The position numbers and the translations under genes were made by a program. This document shows positions 52,658 to 60,605 of a stretch of DNA of 64,000 nucleotides, piece after piece (the first letter of the stretch is position 1; the number at the start of each line of letters is the position of its first letter). The notes below the pieces were generated by a model that worked only from the letters and a program-made list of their open reading frames with translations, was not told the DNA's origin and ran no database searches. The stretch comes from Blautia sp. GTDB taxonomy: Bacteria; Bacillota; Clostridia; Lachnospirales; Lachnospiraceae. The stretch is taken from assembly GCA_017515325.1 (NCBI GenBank), contig JAFWGA010000018.1:62001-126000 (forward strand), written 5' to 3'.

Positions 52658-52705
52658 GGCAGGCAAGCTTGTCGTGGAGACAGGCTTATTTTACGGGAAT
52701 CGTAC
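52658..52705. repeat. R2 intergenic repeat, copy 2
   Basis: AAGCTTGTC pairs with GACAGGCTT over nine bases around a short loop. The sequence matches 33 of 44 positions with 16888-16931. Both copies lie upstream of - strand genes in the same orientation. Confidence 0.55.
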
Positions 52706-52723
52706 ATGACCGGAAAGGCAGGA

Positions 52724-54145
52724 TCAGGGAATATAGGTGAGGGGGATCTTCAGATGGAATATCGTACCTTCTCCCAGAACGCTTTCGACGGTAATCGTTC
52801 CATGATGGGAATTCACCGCGCTGCGGGTGATGGCAAGCCCCAGACCGGTACCGCCGATTTCTTTGGAATGGGATTTATCCACTCGGTAAAAACGCTCAAA
52901 GACCCTTTCCAGACTGTCGGGGGGAATTCCCAGGCCGGAATCCGCCACATCAATCATGAGAGACTGATGATCGGCATTCAGGGTCACACGGACCCATCCG
53001 TCATCGACATTGTATTTAATGCCGTTTTCCACCAGGTTGGTGATGGCAGATGTGAATTTAACCTCATCCAGATCCGCCTCCACAGTCCGGAAGCAGTCCA
53101 GAAACAGATCGATCTGGCGCAGGCGGGCAATGGGAGTCAGGCGCCGGAGAATCCGCTCCAGCAGTTCATTGACATTGACATGGGAAATATTCATCTGGGC
53201 GGTCCGCCGATCCAGCTTTACCAGATTGAGAAGATCAGAGATAATTTTGTTTTCCCGGTCGATTTCCTTGGTGATATCCTGCAGGAATTCCTGATACAGC
53301 TCCTCCGGTACACCGGGCTGCCCCAAAAGGGAGTCTGCCAGTACCTTCATGGAGGTCATAGGAGTTTTCAGCTCATGGGAGACATTGGAAACGAATTCGT
53401 TGCGGGAATCATCCAGGATTTTCATACGGGTGAGCAGCTTGTTGAAGGCGGTGGTGATCAGCGCCGTCTCGGTGTAATCCGGAACGGAGATATCCCCGCT
53501 TTGATAACCGTCCGTCAGATCCTCGATGGATTTTGTGACTCTCGCAAAGGGCTTGACCAGAATCGTGGAAAGAAGATAGGAAAGGAGGAAGATCACGGCT
53601 CCGATGATCCCGACGAGAAGAATCTCCCTTTGCTCCATGGAAGCGACAGCGTCCGAGACCTCCCGGGACGATACGGTGACGAGCATGACACCCAGGGCCT
53701 CTGTCGATTCGGGAGACTGGACGGGAACGGCAATTTCGAAATTCTCTGCCTTCCGGTTATAGGAGGTGGATTCTTCTCCTTTCAGACATTGCAGGACAAG
53801 GGGAGAAAGGACGGTTTTCCCCTCGTCTGTCCGGTAGGTATCCCGGACAATGGTAAAATTCCTGTCGATAATCATGATGCGGCCGTGAAAGAGGTTGGCC
53901 AGAAGCTGAAGCTGGCTGTCCTGGACAGAATGATCCTCACTGCCGAAGAAATTGCTTCTCACCAAGGTACCGGCGTATACAGAGCACTGCTTCTGCACAT
54001 TGTCCGTGCGCACCTTGATTGCCATTCCTTCATAGGAAGAGATGACGATATGTACAGCCAAGACTCCCGGTATGATCCCGATCAGGATCAATATCACCAG
54101 GATTCGAAACCGAAGACTCTTGAAAAAACCATTCCGTCGTTTCAT
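52724..54145 (-). CDS. Membrane sensor histidine kinase with HAMP domain
   Basis: This 473-residue kinase has a first membrane segment (about 13-33), an extracellular sensor of about 140 residues, and a second membrane segment (about 176-197). A HAMP domain follows, then the H-box NVSHELKTPM with His257, the N-box NLVENGIKYN (371-380), G1 DSGLGIPP and G2 GGTGLGL. All catalytic motifs are intact. The start ATG at 54145 overlaps no other gene. It lies 34 bases after the response regulator stop, so the pair is cotranscribed. The layout resembles WalK/MtrB-type kinases, but no PAS domain is seen. Confidence 0.95.
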   Translation of the reverse strand: MKRRNGFFKSLRFRILVILILIGIIPGVLAVHIVISSYEGMAIKVRTDNVQKQCSVYAGTLVRSNFFGSEDHSVQDSQLQLLANLFHGRIMIIDRNFTIVRDTYRTDEGKTVLSPLVLQCLKGEESTSYNRKAENFEIAVPVQSPESTEALGVMLVTVSSREVSDAVASMEQREILLVGIIGAVIFLLSYLLSTILVKPFARVTKSIEDLTDGYQSGDISVPDYTETALITTAFNKLLTRMKILDDSRNEFVSNVSHELKTPMTSMKVLADSLLGQPGVPEELYQEFLQDITKEIDRENKIISDLLNLVKLDRRTAQMNISHVNVNELLERILRRLTPIARLRQIDLFLDCFRTVEADLDEVKFTSAITNLVENGIKYNVDDGWVRVTLNADHQSLMIDVADSGLGIPPDSLERVFERFYRVDKSHSKEIGGTGLGLAITRSAVNSHHGTITVESVLGEGTIFHLKIPLTYIP

Positions 54146-54179
54146 AAGCGGCTCCTGCTCACTGACGAGATCCTAGGGG

Positions 54180-54869
54180 TTAAGCCTGGAAATAGTAGCC
54201 AACCCCCCATTTGGTATGGACATATTTGGGCTCGCTGGGATTTTTTTCGATCTTTTCACGGAGCCTGCGGATGTGGACGTCAACGGTGCGGACGTCTCCG
54301 GGATACTCATAGCCCCAGACAAGGTTCAGCAGGTTTTCACGGCTGAAGACCTTGTTGGGATTAAAGACGAGAAGCTCAAGTACGTCGAACTCCTTGGCTG
54401 TTAGGTTGATCTCCTTGTCCGCGATAAAGACGCGCCTGCCTTCACAGTCCATCCGCAGATCCCCGGCCTCGACCGTCTTGGCATGGTTGGTTTCCTCCTG
54501 GGTGCTGGTGGCACGGCGGATGATTGCCTTGATCCGGGCTTTGACCTCAAGAATATTGAAGGGCTTGGTGATATAATCGTCAGCTCCGTAATCCAGGCCA
54601 AGGATCTTGTCCATATCATCCCCCTTGGCTGTGAGCATGATGATGGGAACATTGGAGAATTCCCGGATCTGCTGACATACCTCCATTCCGCTCATCTTGG
54701 GGAGCATCAGATCCAGCAGGATGATATCATAGTGAGATTCCTGAGCCTTTTCAAGAGCCTCTTCGCCATCATAGGCGCAGTCCACCTCCATGCCATCCTG
54801 CTCCAGGCTGAAGCGGATGCCTTTTACGATCAGCTTTTCATCATCTACGATCAGAACCTTCCTGCTCAT
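54180..54869 (-). CDS. OmpR/PhoB-family response regulator
   Basis: This 229-residue regulator has a receiver domain with Asp9, Asp10, the phosphorylation site Asp53 (LLDLMLPKMSG), Thr80 and Lys102. A C-terminal winged-helix DNA-binding domain follows (LTAKEFDVLELLVFNPNKVF and VDVHIRRLREKI). ATG at 54869 follows AAAGGAG; a longer frame upstream lies over the end of comEA and is not used. Its partner kinase follows directly. It is close to WalR/PhoP types in sequence, and the targets are unknown. Confidence 0.96.
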   Translation of the reverse strand: MSRKVLIVDDEKLIVKGIRFSLEQDGMEVDCAYDGEEALEKAQESHYDIILLDLMLPKMSGMEVCQQIREFSNVPIIMLTAKGDDMDKILGLDYGADDYITKPFNILEVKARIKAIIRRATSTQEETNHAKTVEAGDLRMDCEGRRVFIADKEINLTAKEFDVLELLVFNPNKVFSRENLLNLVWGYEYPGDVRTVDVHIRRLREKIEKNPSEPKYVHTKWGVGYYFQA

Positions 54870-54909
54870 TTCATTCTCCTTTTGTATCTGGTTAGCCTTT
54901 CTAGGCAGT

Positions 54910-55605
54910 TCAAATGGTGATCTTATCCTGGATTTTTGCAAAGGTTCCTTCCTTGATGCCGGGAACCTTCATGATGTCTTCAACAGACAAAAACAAACCG
55001 CACAAATTGCGGTAATCGATGATAGCCTGCGCCCGGACGCTTCCTATCCCGTTTAGGGAAGAAAGCTCGCTTAGTCCGGCGGTATTGATATTTATTTTCG
55101 CGAAACCGCTATCCAAAGACATTGAGCCGTCGGACGGATCTGTCTTATGGGAGGAGGGATCGGTCTGCACATTGAGGCGATCCTCTTCTTCGGACCGGGT
55201 GGGGACGTAGATCTGGCTCGAATCAGCCAAAGGCAGGGCCTGATTGATCCGGCTGGGAACAGCGTCCGCCCGGAAACCGCCGGCGGCATCAATGGCCTGA
55301 AAGACACGGCTGCCTGCCTCCAGCTTGTAGACGCCGGGAGAACAGACAGCTCCTTCCACATCGACGAAAATCGTATCCGGCAGCAGGTCTTCCGCCAAAG
55401 CCTCGTCCTGGAAGGACCGGTCATGGCCGGCCGTCTCGGAAACTACCTTTGGAACTGAAGCCGAAAGGGGCTCGTTTTCTTCTTCCCCCTGTGCCTGGCA
55501 GGAGGTGTCCGGAAGAAACAGTTCATTTTCCGGGCTCCGGCAGCCTGTCATTGCTGCGGCACAGAGGTATGCCGCTGTAAAACAGCCTAGTAACCTTTTA
55601 TTCAT
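54910..55605 (-). CDS. comEA: ComEA-like DNA-binding protein with lipoprotein-type signal
   Basis: ComEA binds incoming double-stranded DNA outside the membrane. The 231-residue protein has an SLBB domain (FVDVEGAVCSPGVYKLEAG) and a C-terminal pair of helix-hairpin-helix motifs (NINTAGLSELSSLNGIGSVR and IMKVPGIKEG). The N-terminus ends in MTGC (Cys22), a lipobox-like signal, instead of the plain membrane anchor of B. subtilis ComEA. A promoter lies at 55649-55677. It heads the cluster that continues with the response regulator, kinase, GerMN protein and comEC. Confidence 0.92.
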   Translation of the reverse strand: MNKRLLGCFTAAYLCAAAMTGCRSPENELFLPDTSCQAQGEEENEPLSASVPKVVSETAGHDRSFQDEALAEDLLPDTIFVDVEGAVCSPGVYKLEAGSRVFQAIDAAGGFRADAVPSRINQALPLADSSQIYVPTRSEEEDRLNVQTDPSSHKTDPSDGSMSLDSGFAKININTAGLSELSSLNGIGSVRAQAIIDYRNLCGLFLSVEDIMKVPGIKEGTFAKIQDKITI

Positions 55606-55648
55606 CTGGGGTTCTCCATACAGTTTTCCCCCGATACAGACTTCTTTT

Positions 55649-55677
55649 ATTTTACCGAATTATGACAGATTTTACAA
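55649..55677 (-). promoter_or_regulatory. Promoter of the comEA cluster
   Basis: On the - strand the -35 TTGTAA (55672-55677) and -10 TAAAAT (55649-55654) are separated by 17 bases. Confidence 0.7.
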
Positions 55678-55692
55678 TAGTTAAAATTTGGC

Positions 55693-55728
55693 AGAACGCC
55701 CCTCGCAGTGACCTGCGAGGGGCGTTCT
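55693..55728. terminator. Sixteen-pair perfect hairpin after the aldolase gene
   Basis: AGAACGCCCCTCGCAG pairs without mismatch with CTGCGAGGGGCGTTCT around a TGAC loop. It separates the kinase-aldolase operon from comEA. No U-tract follows on either strand, so it may pause polymerase or block exonucleases. Confidence 0.6.
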
Positions 55729-55771
55729 GAACAGTGACCCGTCTTCTGCCTGATTTATTAAGCTGTGAATA

Positions 55772-56617
55772 TCAGACCCTGCCGCAGCTGCCGAACAATT
55801 CCAGCTTTGCCTTTACGACATCTTTCATGGCTTCGATTTCATAGGGGATGAGTCCCATCAATGTCTTTGCGCCTTCTTGGAGAGCCTTTTCCGCGCCAAG
55901 CTTCCCGGCCTTGTCCAGGTCGGTGAAGATATTGATTTTGCAGATGCCCTTTTCCACGGCGGTTTGAAAATCTGTGTCTGACAAGCCGCTGCCGCCATGC
56001 AATACTAAAGGAAGGCCGGTTCCCCTCGCGATGGTTTCGATCCGGTCAAAATCCAGCTTTGGCGGGAATTTATAGTCCCCGTGGGCATTGCCCACAGCCA
56101 CCGCAAGGGAATCGATCCCGGTACGATGCACAAAATCCACCGCCACGACGGGATCCGTATAATAATCGCTGGGTTTGGAGAGCATCCCGGCCCCTTCATT
56201 GTCGCCCACATGGCCCAGCTCGCCCTCTACGGTTACGCCTATACTGTGGCAGATGCGTACGATCTCGGCGACCTTGTCGGCGTTGGTCTCGTATTCTTCG
56301 GTGGAGCAGTCATACATGATGGAGGTGAATCCCAGCTTCAGTGCCTCCATACACTTTTCAAAGCTCAGACCGTGGTCATAATGGACGCATACCGGGACGG
56401 AAGCCTTCCGCGCCATGGGGATCAGATAATCCGCCACAAGCTCCAGGGGCATAGCAGGAAGCAGAATCTCCGCCGTGCCAACCATCACGGGAGAACGCAG
56501 CTCCTCGGCTGCTTCGATAATGGCTCTGGCCATTTCTACGTTAACGGCGTTGAAGAATCCCACGCCATATTTTTCCTTCTGCGCGGGCAAAAGGATCTCA
56601 TTCATCGTTACAAGCAT
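55772..56617 (-). CDS. Class II fructose-bisphosphate-type aldolase
   Basis: Class II aldolases use zinc to split ketose 1,6-bisphosphates or related phosphates. The 281-residue protein has the zinc and catalytic HYDHG (79-83), EGELGHVGDNEGAG, GNAHGDYKF and LHGGSGLSD. ATG at 56617 follows AGGAAG. It overlaps the upstream kinase gene by 20 bases, so the two are translationally coupled. The pair could form a dedicated sugar-phosphate route, with the kinase making the substrate of the aldolase. Substrates could be fructose, tagatose, inositol-derived or other ketoses. A glycolytic role is less likely given the partner. Confidence 0.9.
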   Translation of the reverse strand: MLVTMNEILLPAQKEKYGVGFFNAVNVEMARAIIEAAEELRSPVMVGTAEILLPAMPLELVADYLIPMARKASVPVCVHYDHGLSFEKCMEALKLGFTSIMYDCSTEEYETNADKVAEIVRICHSIGVTVEGELGHVGDNEGAGMLSKPSDYYTDPVVAVDFVHRTGIDSLAVAVGNAHGDYKFPPKLDFDRIETIARGTGLPLVLHGGSGLSDTDFQTAVEKGICKINIFTDLDKAGKLGAEKALQEGAKTLMGLIPYEIEAMKDVVKAKLELFGSCGRV

Positions 56618-57734
56618 TTTTCTCTTCCTTTCCATTCGTCGCCCAGCCGGCGCGGATACGTTCCTCCAGCACGGATAGCGGGCACAGGCCGCTCAGTGCG
56701 TCATAGGCGGTTACGCAGCAGGCTCCCTCTGCCGCAGCCATGGCAAGGCAGTCTGCGGGTATTCTGCCGGTCAGAACGGCTGTCAAAAAGGCTGCGATAC
56801 TGGTATCGCCTGCTCCGGTGGCGGAACGGACGATATCCGCTTTAAAGCAAGGCTGGATCCCGGTATAATCGGCCCAGGCGCGGGTGTCCAGGCCTAAACC
56901 GGCTTTTTCGATCCTTTTCTGATCCGCCGTCTTACAGACCATCCCGCTGGTGCCGCATTTGATGAGCACAACTCCGCAGCCCATATGAAGCAGTGGATCG
57001 GCAAGGGGGAGAACGTCTTTTCCCACATCCAGATCATCCGTCATGTCCTTGCCCTTTTGCGACAGACGGTCATATTTTTCGCGATCCAGCATGAAGCAGA
57101 GCTCCTCAAAGCTGGGCTCAAAAAAGTCTACAAAGGGCAGGACCTTCCGGAGAATGCCTGTCCAGTCGGCATGCCCGGCGGGAGAGTTGGGGTCAATGGC
57201 GGCAAAATCAAGACTGGTGGCCAGTCCGTGCTCTTTGGCACGACTAAACAGCTTCACAAGCTCTGCCCCGTCCTCTTCCATCATTGCCTTCATCAGGGGC
57301 GGATACCCGAAATGAAACAGCTGGGCCCCTTCAAAGACGCTGTCGGGAATGTCTTCGCTGACGAATGTGTCGTTTGCGCCCGGATCATGCAGAAAAATGC
57401 GGTCAATCCCCGGGACAGCAAGCACCACGGAATAGGATGTTTTCCCCTCTTTGTCCACAATAAGGCCATCGACACCGTAGGAGGAGAGGATTCTCTGTAC
57501 CGTCCAGCCCAAGGCATCGTCTCCGATTTTTCCCAGCAGCTGCACATCATTTCCCAATAGTTTGAGGGCAAGGCCCGTATTCGCGACACTGCCTCCCGTA
57601 TGGACATCAGCCCCTTCCATATGGATCAGTTTTCCCGGCTCCAGCAGCTCGCCCAGCTCACGGTAGGTGTGGTGGGAGGGGAAGACCGGTGTAATATCGA
57701 TACAGACATGCCCTGCGGCAATCAGTTTACTCAT
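56598..57734 (-). CDS. PfkB-family carbohydrate kinase
   Basis: This 378-residue kinase has the N-terminal PfkB motif GGSVANTGLALKLLG, and the catalytic C-terminal SATGAGDTSIAAFLTA with the base Asp. ATG at 57734 follows GAGG; longer upstream frames cross the promoter and are rejected. It ends 20 bases inside the aldolase gene. The pairing suggests phosphorylation of a ketose phosphate or a free sugar for cleavage. No transporter is adjacent. A 16-base perfect palindrome lies upstream of its -10 region. Confidence 0.9.
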   Translation of the reverse strand: MSKLIAAGHVCIDITPVFPSHHTYRELGELLEPGKLIHMEGADVHTGGSVANTGLALKLLGNDVQLLGKIGDDALGWTVQRILSSYGVDGLIVDKEGKTSYSVVLAVPGIDRIFLHDPGANDTFVSEDIPDSVFEGAQLFHFGYPPLMKAMMEEDGAELVKLFSRAKEHGLATSLDFAAIDPNSPAGHADWTGILRKVLPFVDFFEPSFEELCFMLDREKYDRLSQKGKDMTDDLDVGKDVLPLADPLLHMGCGVVLIKCGTSGMVCKTADQKRIEKAGLGLDTRAWADYTGIQPCFKADIVRSATGAGDTSIAAFLTAVLTGRIPADCLAMAAAEGACCVTAYDALSGLCPLSVLEERIRAGWATNGKEEKNACNDE

Positions 57735-57801
57735 AGCAGTCCTCATAGGCGATTTGTCATATAACAATAGTATATGTTCCATTCTAAGCTTCAGGCATGA
57801 C

Positions 57802-57817
57802 TTGTCAAGCTTGACAA
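57802..57817. promoter_or_regulatory. Perfect 16-bp palindrome, candidate operator
   Basis: TTGTCAAGCTTGACAA is fully self-complementary. It lies just upstream of the kinase -10 region, with no convincing -35 between, as expected for a binding site of an activator or a regulator acting from upstream. Confidence 0.55.
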
Positions 57818-57958
57818 CTTTTCTAAAATTTGAACATTTTGTGAACACAGGCTGCCGTTTCATTGCTCCGTGACCATAAATCCAAACGGCAGTCCTCCCC
57901 CCAGCCTGGCTGAACAGATACCTGATCATAGCCGAACGGCAGCGGGAAGACGATGGAG

Positions 57959-57987
57959 TTGAAGGGATCCTTTTCAGGTGCTATAAT
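57959..57987 (+). promoter_or_regulatory. Promoter of iorAB-paaK
   Basis: The -35 TTGAAG (57959-57964) and -10 TATAAT (57982-57987) are separated by 17 bases, with TGc directly before the -10. Confidence 0.78.
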
Positions 57988-58080
57988 GGGTGCCGCGAGT
58001 ATTGAAAAAAGGAGTAACTGTTCAGAAATGTATGACGGAACAGTGACAAAAAGGTTTATCGGTATCAGGAGACGTGAAAA

Positions 58081-59934
58081 ATGCACAAAGAATTTTTAAT
58101 GGGAAACGAAGCCATCGCAATGGGTGCGCTGGCGGCTGGGGTTCAGCTGGTGGCAGGATATCCTGGCACGCCTTCCACAGAAGTATTGGAAACCATAGCC
58201 AGACGCAATCCGGGCAATGTCTATGTAGAATGGTCTGTGAACGAAAAGGCAGGGCTGGAGGTGGCTGCCGGAGCCGCGTACACCGGAGCCAGGGCTTTGG
58301 TCACCATGAAGCAGGTAGGCTTAAATGTGGCCTCTGATCCGCTGATGAGTCTGGAATATATTGGGGTGAAGGGCGGGCTGGTTGTCCTGGTAGCGGATGA
58401 TCCCGGGCCGATTTCCTCTCAGACAGAGCAGGACACCCGCACCTTTGCCATGTTTTCCAAGGTACCCTTATTCGACCCTTGCTCTGTACAGGAAGCCTAT
58501 GAAATGATTCAGGAAGCCTTTGATTTTTCCGAAAAATACGGAACCCCGGTTTTTTTCCGGGCTACCACCCGGATCGATCACGGCTATGAAGGAATCCTCA
58601 TCAAGGATCCCCAGGAGTACATCCGACATGAAGCGCAGGGCTTTATCAAGGATTCCTCCCGTTGGGTTATCTTTCCCCGGCTTTCGGTCAGAAACCATGC
58701 CCTGATTGAAAAAAGAAACGATGAGCTTTCGGACACTCTTTCGGAATATCCGGGAAACCGGATCCTTTTTGAGACGGGGGCAGGCTGTCAAAAGGGGATC
58801 GCTACGCACGGAATCAATTTCATGTACACAACAGACTCCCTGGAGGGGAGAAATGCCAGGATTCTGAAAATCGCTACCCCCTTTCCTTTTCCGGAAAAGC
58901 TGGCTCTCTCCTTCCTGGAGGGGCTGGACGAGGTTCTGTGCATAGAAGAGCTTGATCCTGTGATTGAACGGGCACTGACCTTTGTCTGCGGAAAATACGG
59001 GCTGAAGGTGAAGATCCGCGGAAAGCTGACAGGAGATATTCCTCCGGCCGGGGAGAATACACCGGAGCTTGTGGACCGGGCTGTCACCGGACTGCTGGGA
59101 CCGGCGGCAGGCAGGGCTTCTGCCCCGGAAACATTGCCGGAGCCTCCTGCCCTTCCCGTCCGCCCTCCTGTGCTTTGTGCCGGGTGTCCCCACAGGGCGT
59201 CTTTTCTGGCCGTAAAGGAAGCGATGAAAGGAAAAAAGACCATTTACTGCGGAGATATCGGCTGTTATACCTTGGGGAACGCGGCTCCTTTGGATATGTG
59301 CGATACCTGCCTGTGCATGGGAGCCGGAATCGGCATCGCTCAGGGAGTCGGTCATATCGAACCTGACACCAGCTGTTTTGCCTTTGTGGGGGATTCTACC
59401 TTTTTCGCCTCGGGAATCACTGGTACCATTAATGCCTTTTACAATCAGGCGAATATGACGCTGGTGGTTCTGGACAATTCCACCACAGCCATGACGGGAC
59501 ATCAGCCGCATCCCGGAACCGGACGGACGGTGATGGGACAGGTGGTGGAAAAAGTCAGCATCGAGAAGGTTCTGCTTGCCATCGGTCTGAAGGTCGTGGA
59601 GACGGTGGATCCGCTGGACTTTCAGGCAGCAGTGGAGACGACGAAACGGGTAGCCGCCCAGCCGGGGGTAAAAGCCATTATTTTCAGATCTCCCTGTATT
59701 TCGGTAATTCGTCCGGAAGGAAAATCCCATGTGGATGAAAAAAAATGCATCGGCTGTAAAAAATGCATCAAATCTCTCGGATGTCCTGCCCTGACCCTGG
59801 ATTCAGACGGAAAAAAGGCACGGATTGATGATTCTCTGTGCACGGGCTGTACCTTGTGTGAGCAGATCTGTCCGGCAGATGCCATTTCCGGCGGGAGAAA
59901 GAATGGACTTGCAGCCGGAAAGGAGGAGGCGTAA
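58081..59934 (+). CDS. iorA: Indolepyruvate ferredoxin oxidoreductase, alpha subunit
   Basis: IorAB oxidises aryl pyruvates (indole-, phenyl- and hydroxyphenyl-) to aryl-acetyl-CoA, reducing ferredoxin. The 617-residue alpha subunit has the pyrimidine-binding N-terminal domain (AGYPGTPSTEVLETIARRNP), the thiamine-diphosphate region (GDIGCYTLG, then FVGDSTFFASGITG), and two C-terminal [4Fe-4S] motifs, CIGCKKCIKSLGCPAL and CTGCTLCEQICPADAI. AGGAG lies upstream of the ATG. The beta subunit starts one base after its stop. The operon continues with a phenylacetate-CoA ligase. Confidence 0.96.
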   Translation: MHKEFLMGNEAIAMGALAAGVQLVAGYPGTPSTEVLETIARRNPGNVYVEWSVNEKAGLEVAAGAAYTGARALVTMKQVGLNVASDPLMSLEYIGVKGGLVVLVADDPGPISSQTEQDTRTFAMFSKVPLFDPCSVQEAYEMIQEAFDFSEKYGTPVFFRATTRIDHGYEGILIKDPQEYIRHEAQGFIKDSSRWVIFPRLSVRNHALIEKRNDELSDTLSEYPGNRILFETGAGCQKGIATHGINFMYTTDSLEGRNARILKIATPFPFPEKLALSFLEGLDEVLCIEELDPVIERALTFVCGKYGLKVKIRGKLTGDIPPAGENTPELVDRAVTGLLGPAAGRASAPETLPEPPALPVRPPVLCAGCPHRASFLAVKEAMKGKKTIYCGDIGCYTLGNAAPLDMCDTCLCMGAGIGIAQGVGHIEPDTSCFAFVGDSTFFASGITGTINAFYNQANMTLVVLDNSTTAMTGHQPHPGTGRTVMGQVVEKVSIEKVLLAIGLKVVETVDPLDFQAAVETTKRVAAQPGVKAIIFRSPCISVIRPEGKSHVDEKKCIGCKKCIKSLGCPALTLDSDGKKARIDDSLCTGCTLCEQICPADAISGGRKNGLAAGKEEA

Positions 59935-59935
59935 G

Positions 59936-60514
59936 ATGAGAAAAGAAATCATTCTGTGTGGTGTCGGAGGCCAGGGTACCATTCTTGCGTCCCGCCTGAT
60001 TGCCTCTGCTGCCATGAACAGGGATTTGCCGATTCTGACGGCAGAAACCATAGGGATGGCACAGCGGGGCGGCAGTGTATTCAGCCATATCCGGATCGGT
60101 GAAGGCGCGGGTTCTCCTTTGATTCCCAAAGGAAAAGCAGATCTGATCATCGGCTTCGAGCCCGGGGAGGCGGTACGGCAGCTTCCTTTCCTGAAGCCTG
60201 ACGGGACAATTGTAGTAAACAAAAGACCTGTCATGCCGGTCAGCGCTTCCCTGGGACAGTCCGCCTATAACCCGCAGGCAATGCTGGATTACCTGAGGCA
60301 AAACGTCAGGCATGTCATTCTGGTGGACGGCGACAAGGCCACTGCGGCATTGGGCTCTTCCAAAGTTCTGAATGTGGTATTGCTCGGCGCCGCGCTGGAA
60401 AGCGGGGCATTGGGCTTTTCGGAGGAGGATCTGCAAAAAGTGCTGCAGGAGCGTGTCCCGGAGAGATTTCTGGAACTGAATCGGAAAGCTTTGTCGTGGA
60501 TGAGGAACAGGTGA
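59936..60514 (+). CDS. iorB: Indolepyruvate ferredoxin oxidoreductase, beta subunit
   Basis: This 192-residue gamma/beta-type subunit has the pyruvate:ferredoxin oxidoreductase gamma-domain signature ILCGVGGQGTILASRLIA and AQRGGSVFSHIRIG. It forms the catalytic complex with IorA. ATG at 59936 follows AAAGGAGGAGG, and the start codon is one base past the iorA stop, so the subunits are translationally coupled. A longer in-frame upstream start at 59825 lies inside iorA and is not used. The third gene of the operon follows after about 90 bases. Confidence 0.96.
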   Translation: MRKEIILCGVGGQGTILASRLIASAAMNRDLPILTAETIGMAQRGGSVFSHIRIGEGAGSPLIPKGKADLIIGFEPGEAVRQLPFLKPDGTIVVNKRPVMPVSASLGQSAYNPQAMLDYLRQNVRHVILVDGDKATAALGSSKVLNVVLLGAALESGALGFSEEDLQKVLQERVPERFLELNRKALSWMRNR

Positions 60515-60605
60515 TCCTCAAAAATAGGAGATACAGGTTGGCGTCTTGCATGAGACCGGTGAGAGGGTATCTGAAAGGCGCAATCAGGGAGGAGGGAATC
60601 AGACC

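Larger units (their letters stand above)
57735..58080. other. Divergent promoter region of the kinase-aldolase and ior operons
   Basis: On the - strand, TATACT (57769-57774) is the likely -10 of the kinase gene. The palindrome TTGTCAAGCTTGACAA (57802-57817) is centred about 47 bases upstream of the start. On the + strand, TTGAAG (57959-57964) and TATAAT (57982-57987) with TGc drive iorA. An inverted repeat ACTGTTC / GAACAGT (58017-58044) lies in the iorA leader. No ORF was found. Confidence 0.65.

Noticed and set aside
52706-54346. A 546-codon open frame on the + strand opposite the histidine kinase and response regulator
   Set aside because: It is antisense to two genes with complete catalytic motifs, has no recognised domain or signal, and lacks a good ribosome binding site. 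It is a shadow frame caused by codon bias.
58468-59730. A 420-codon - strand frame opposite iorA
   Set aside because: It is antisense to iorA, which has intact thiamine and Fe-S motifs.
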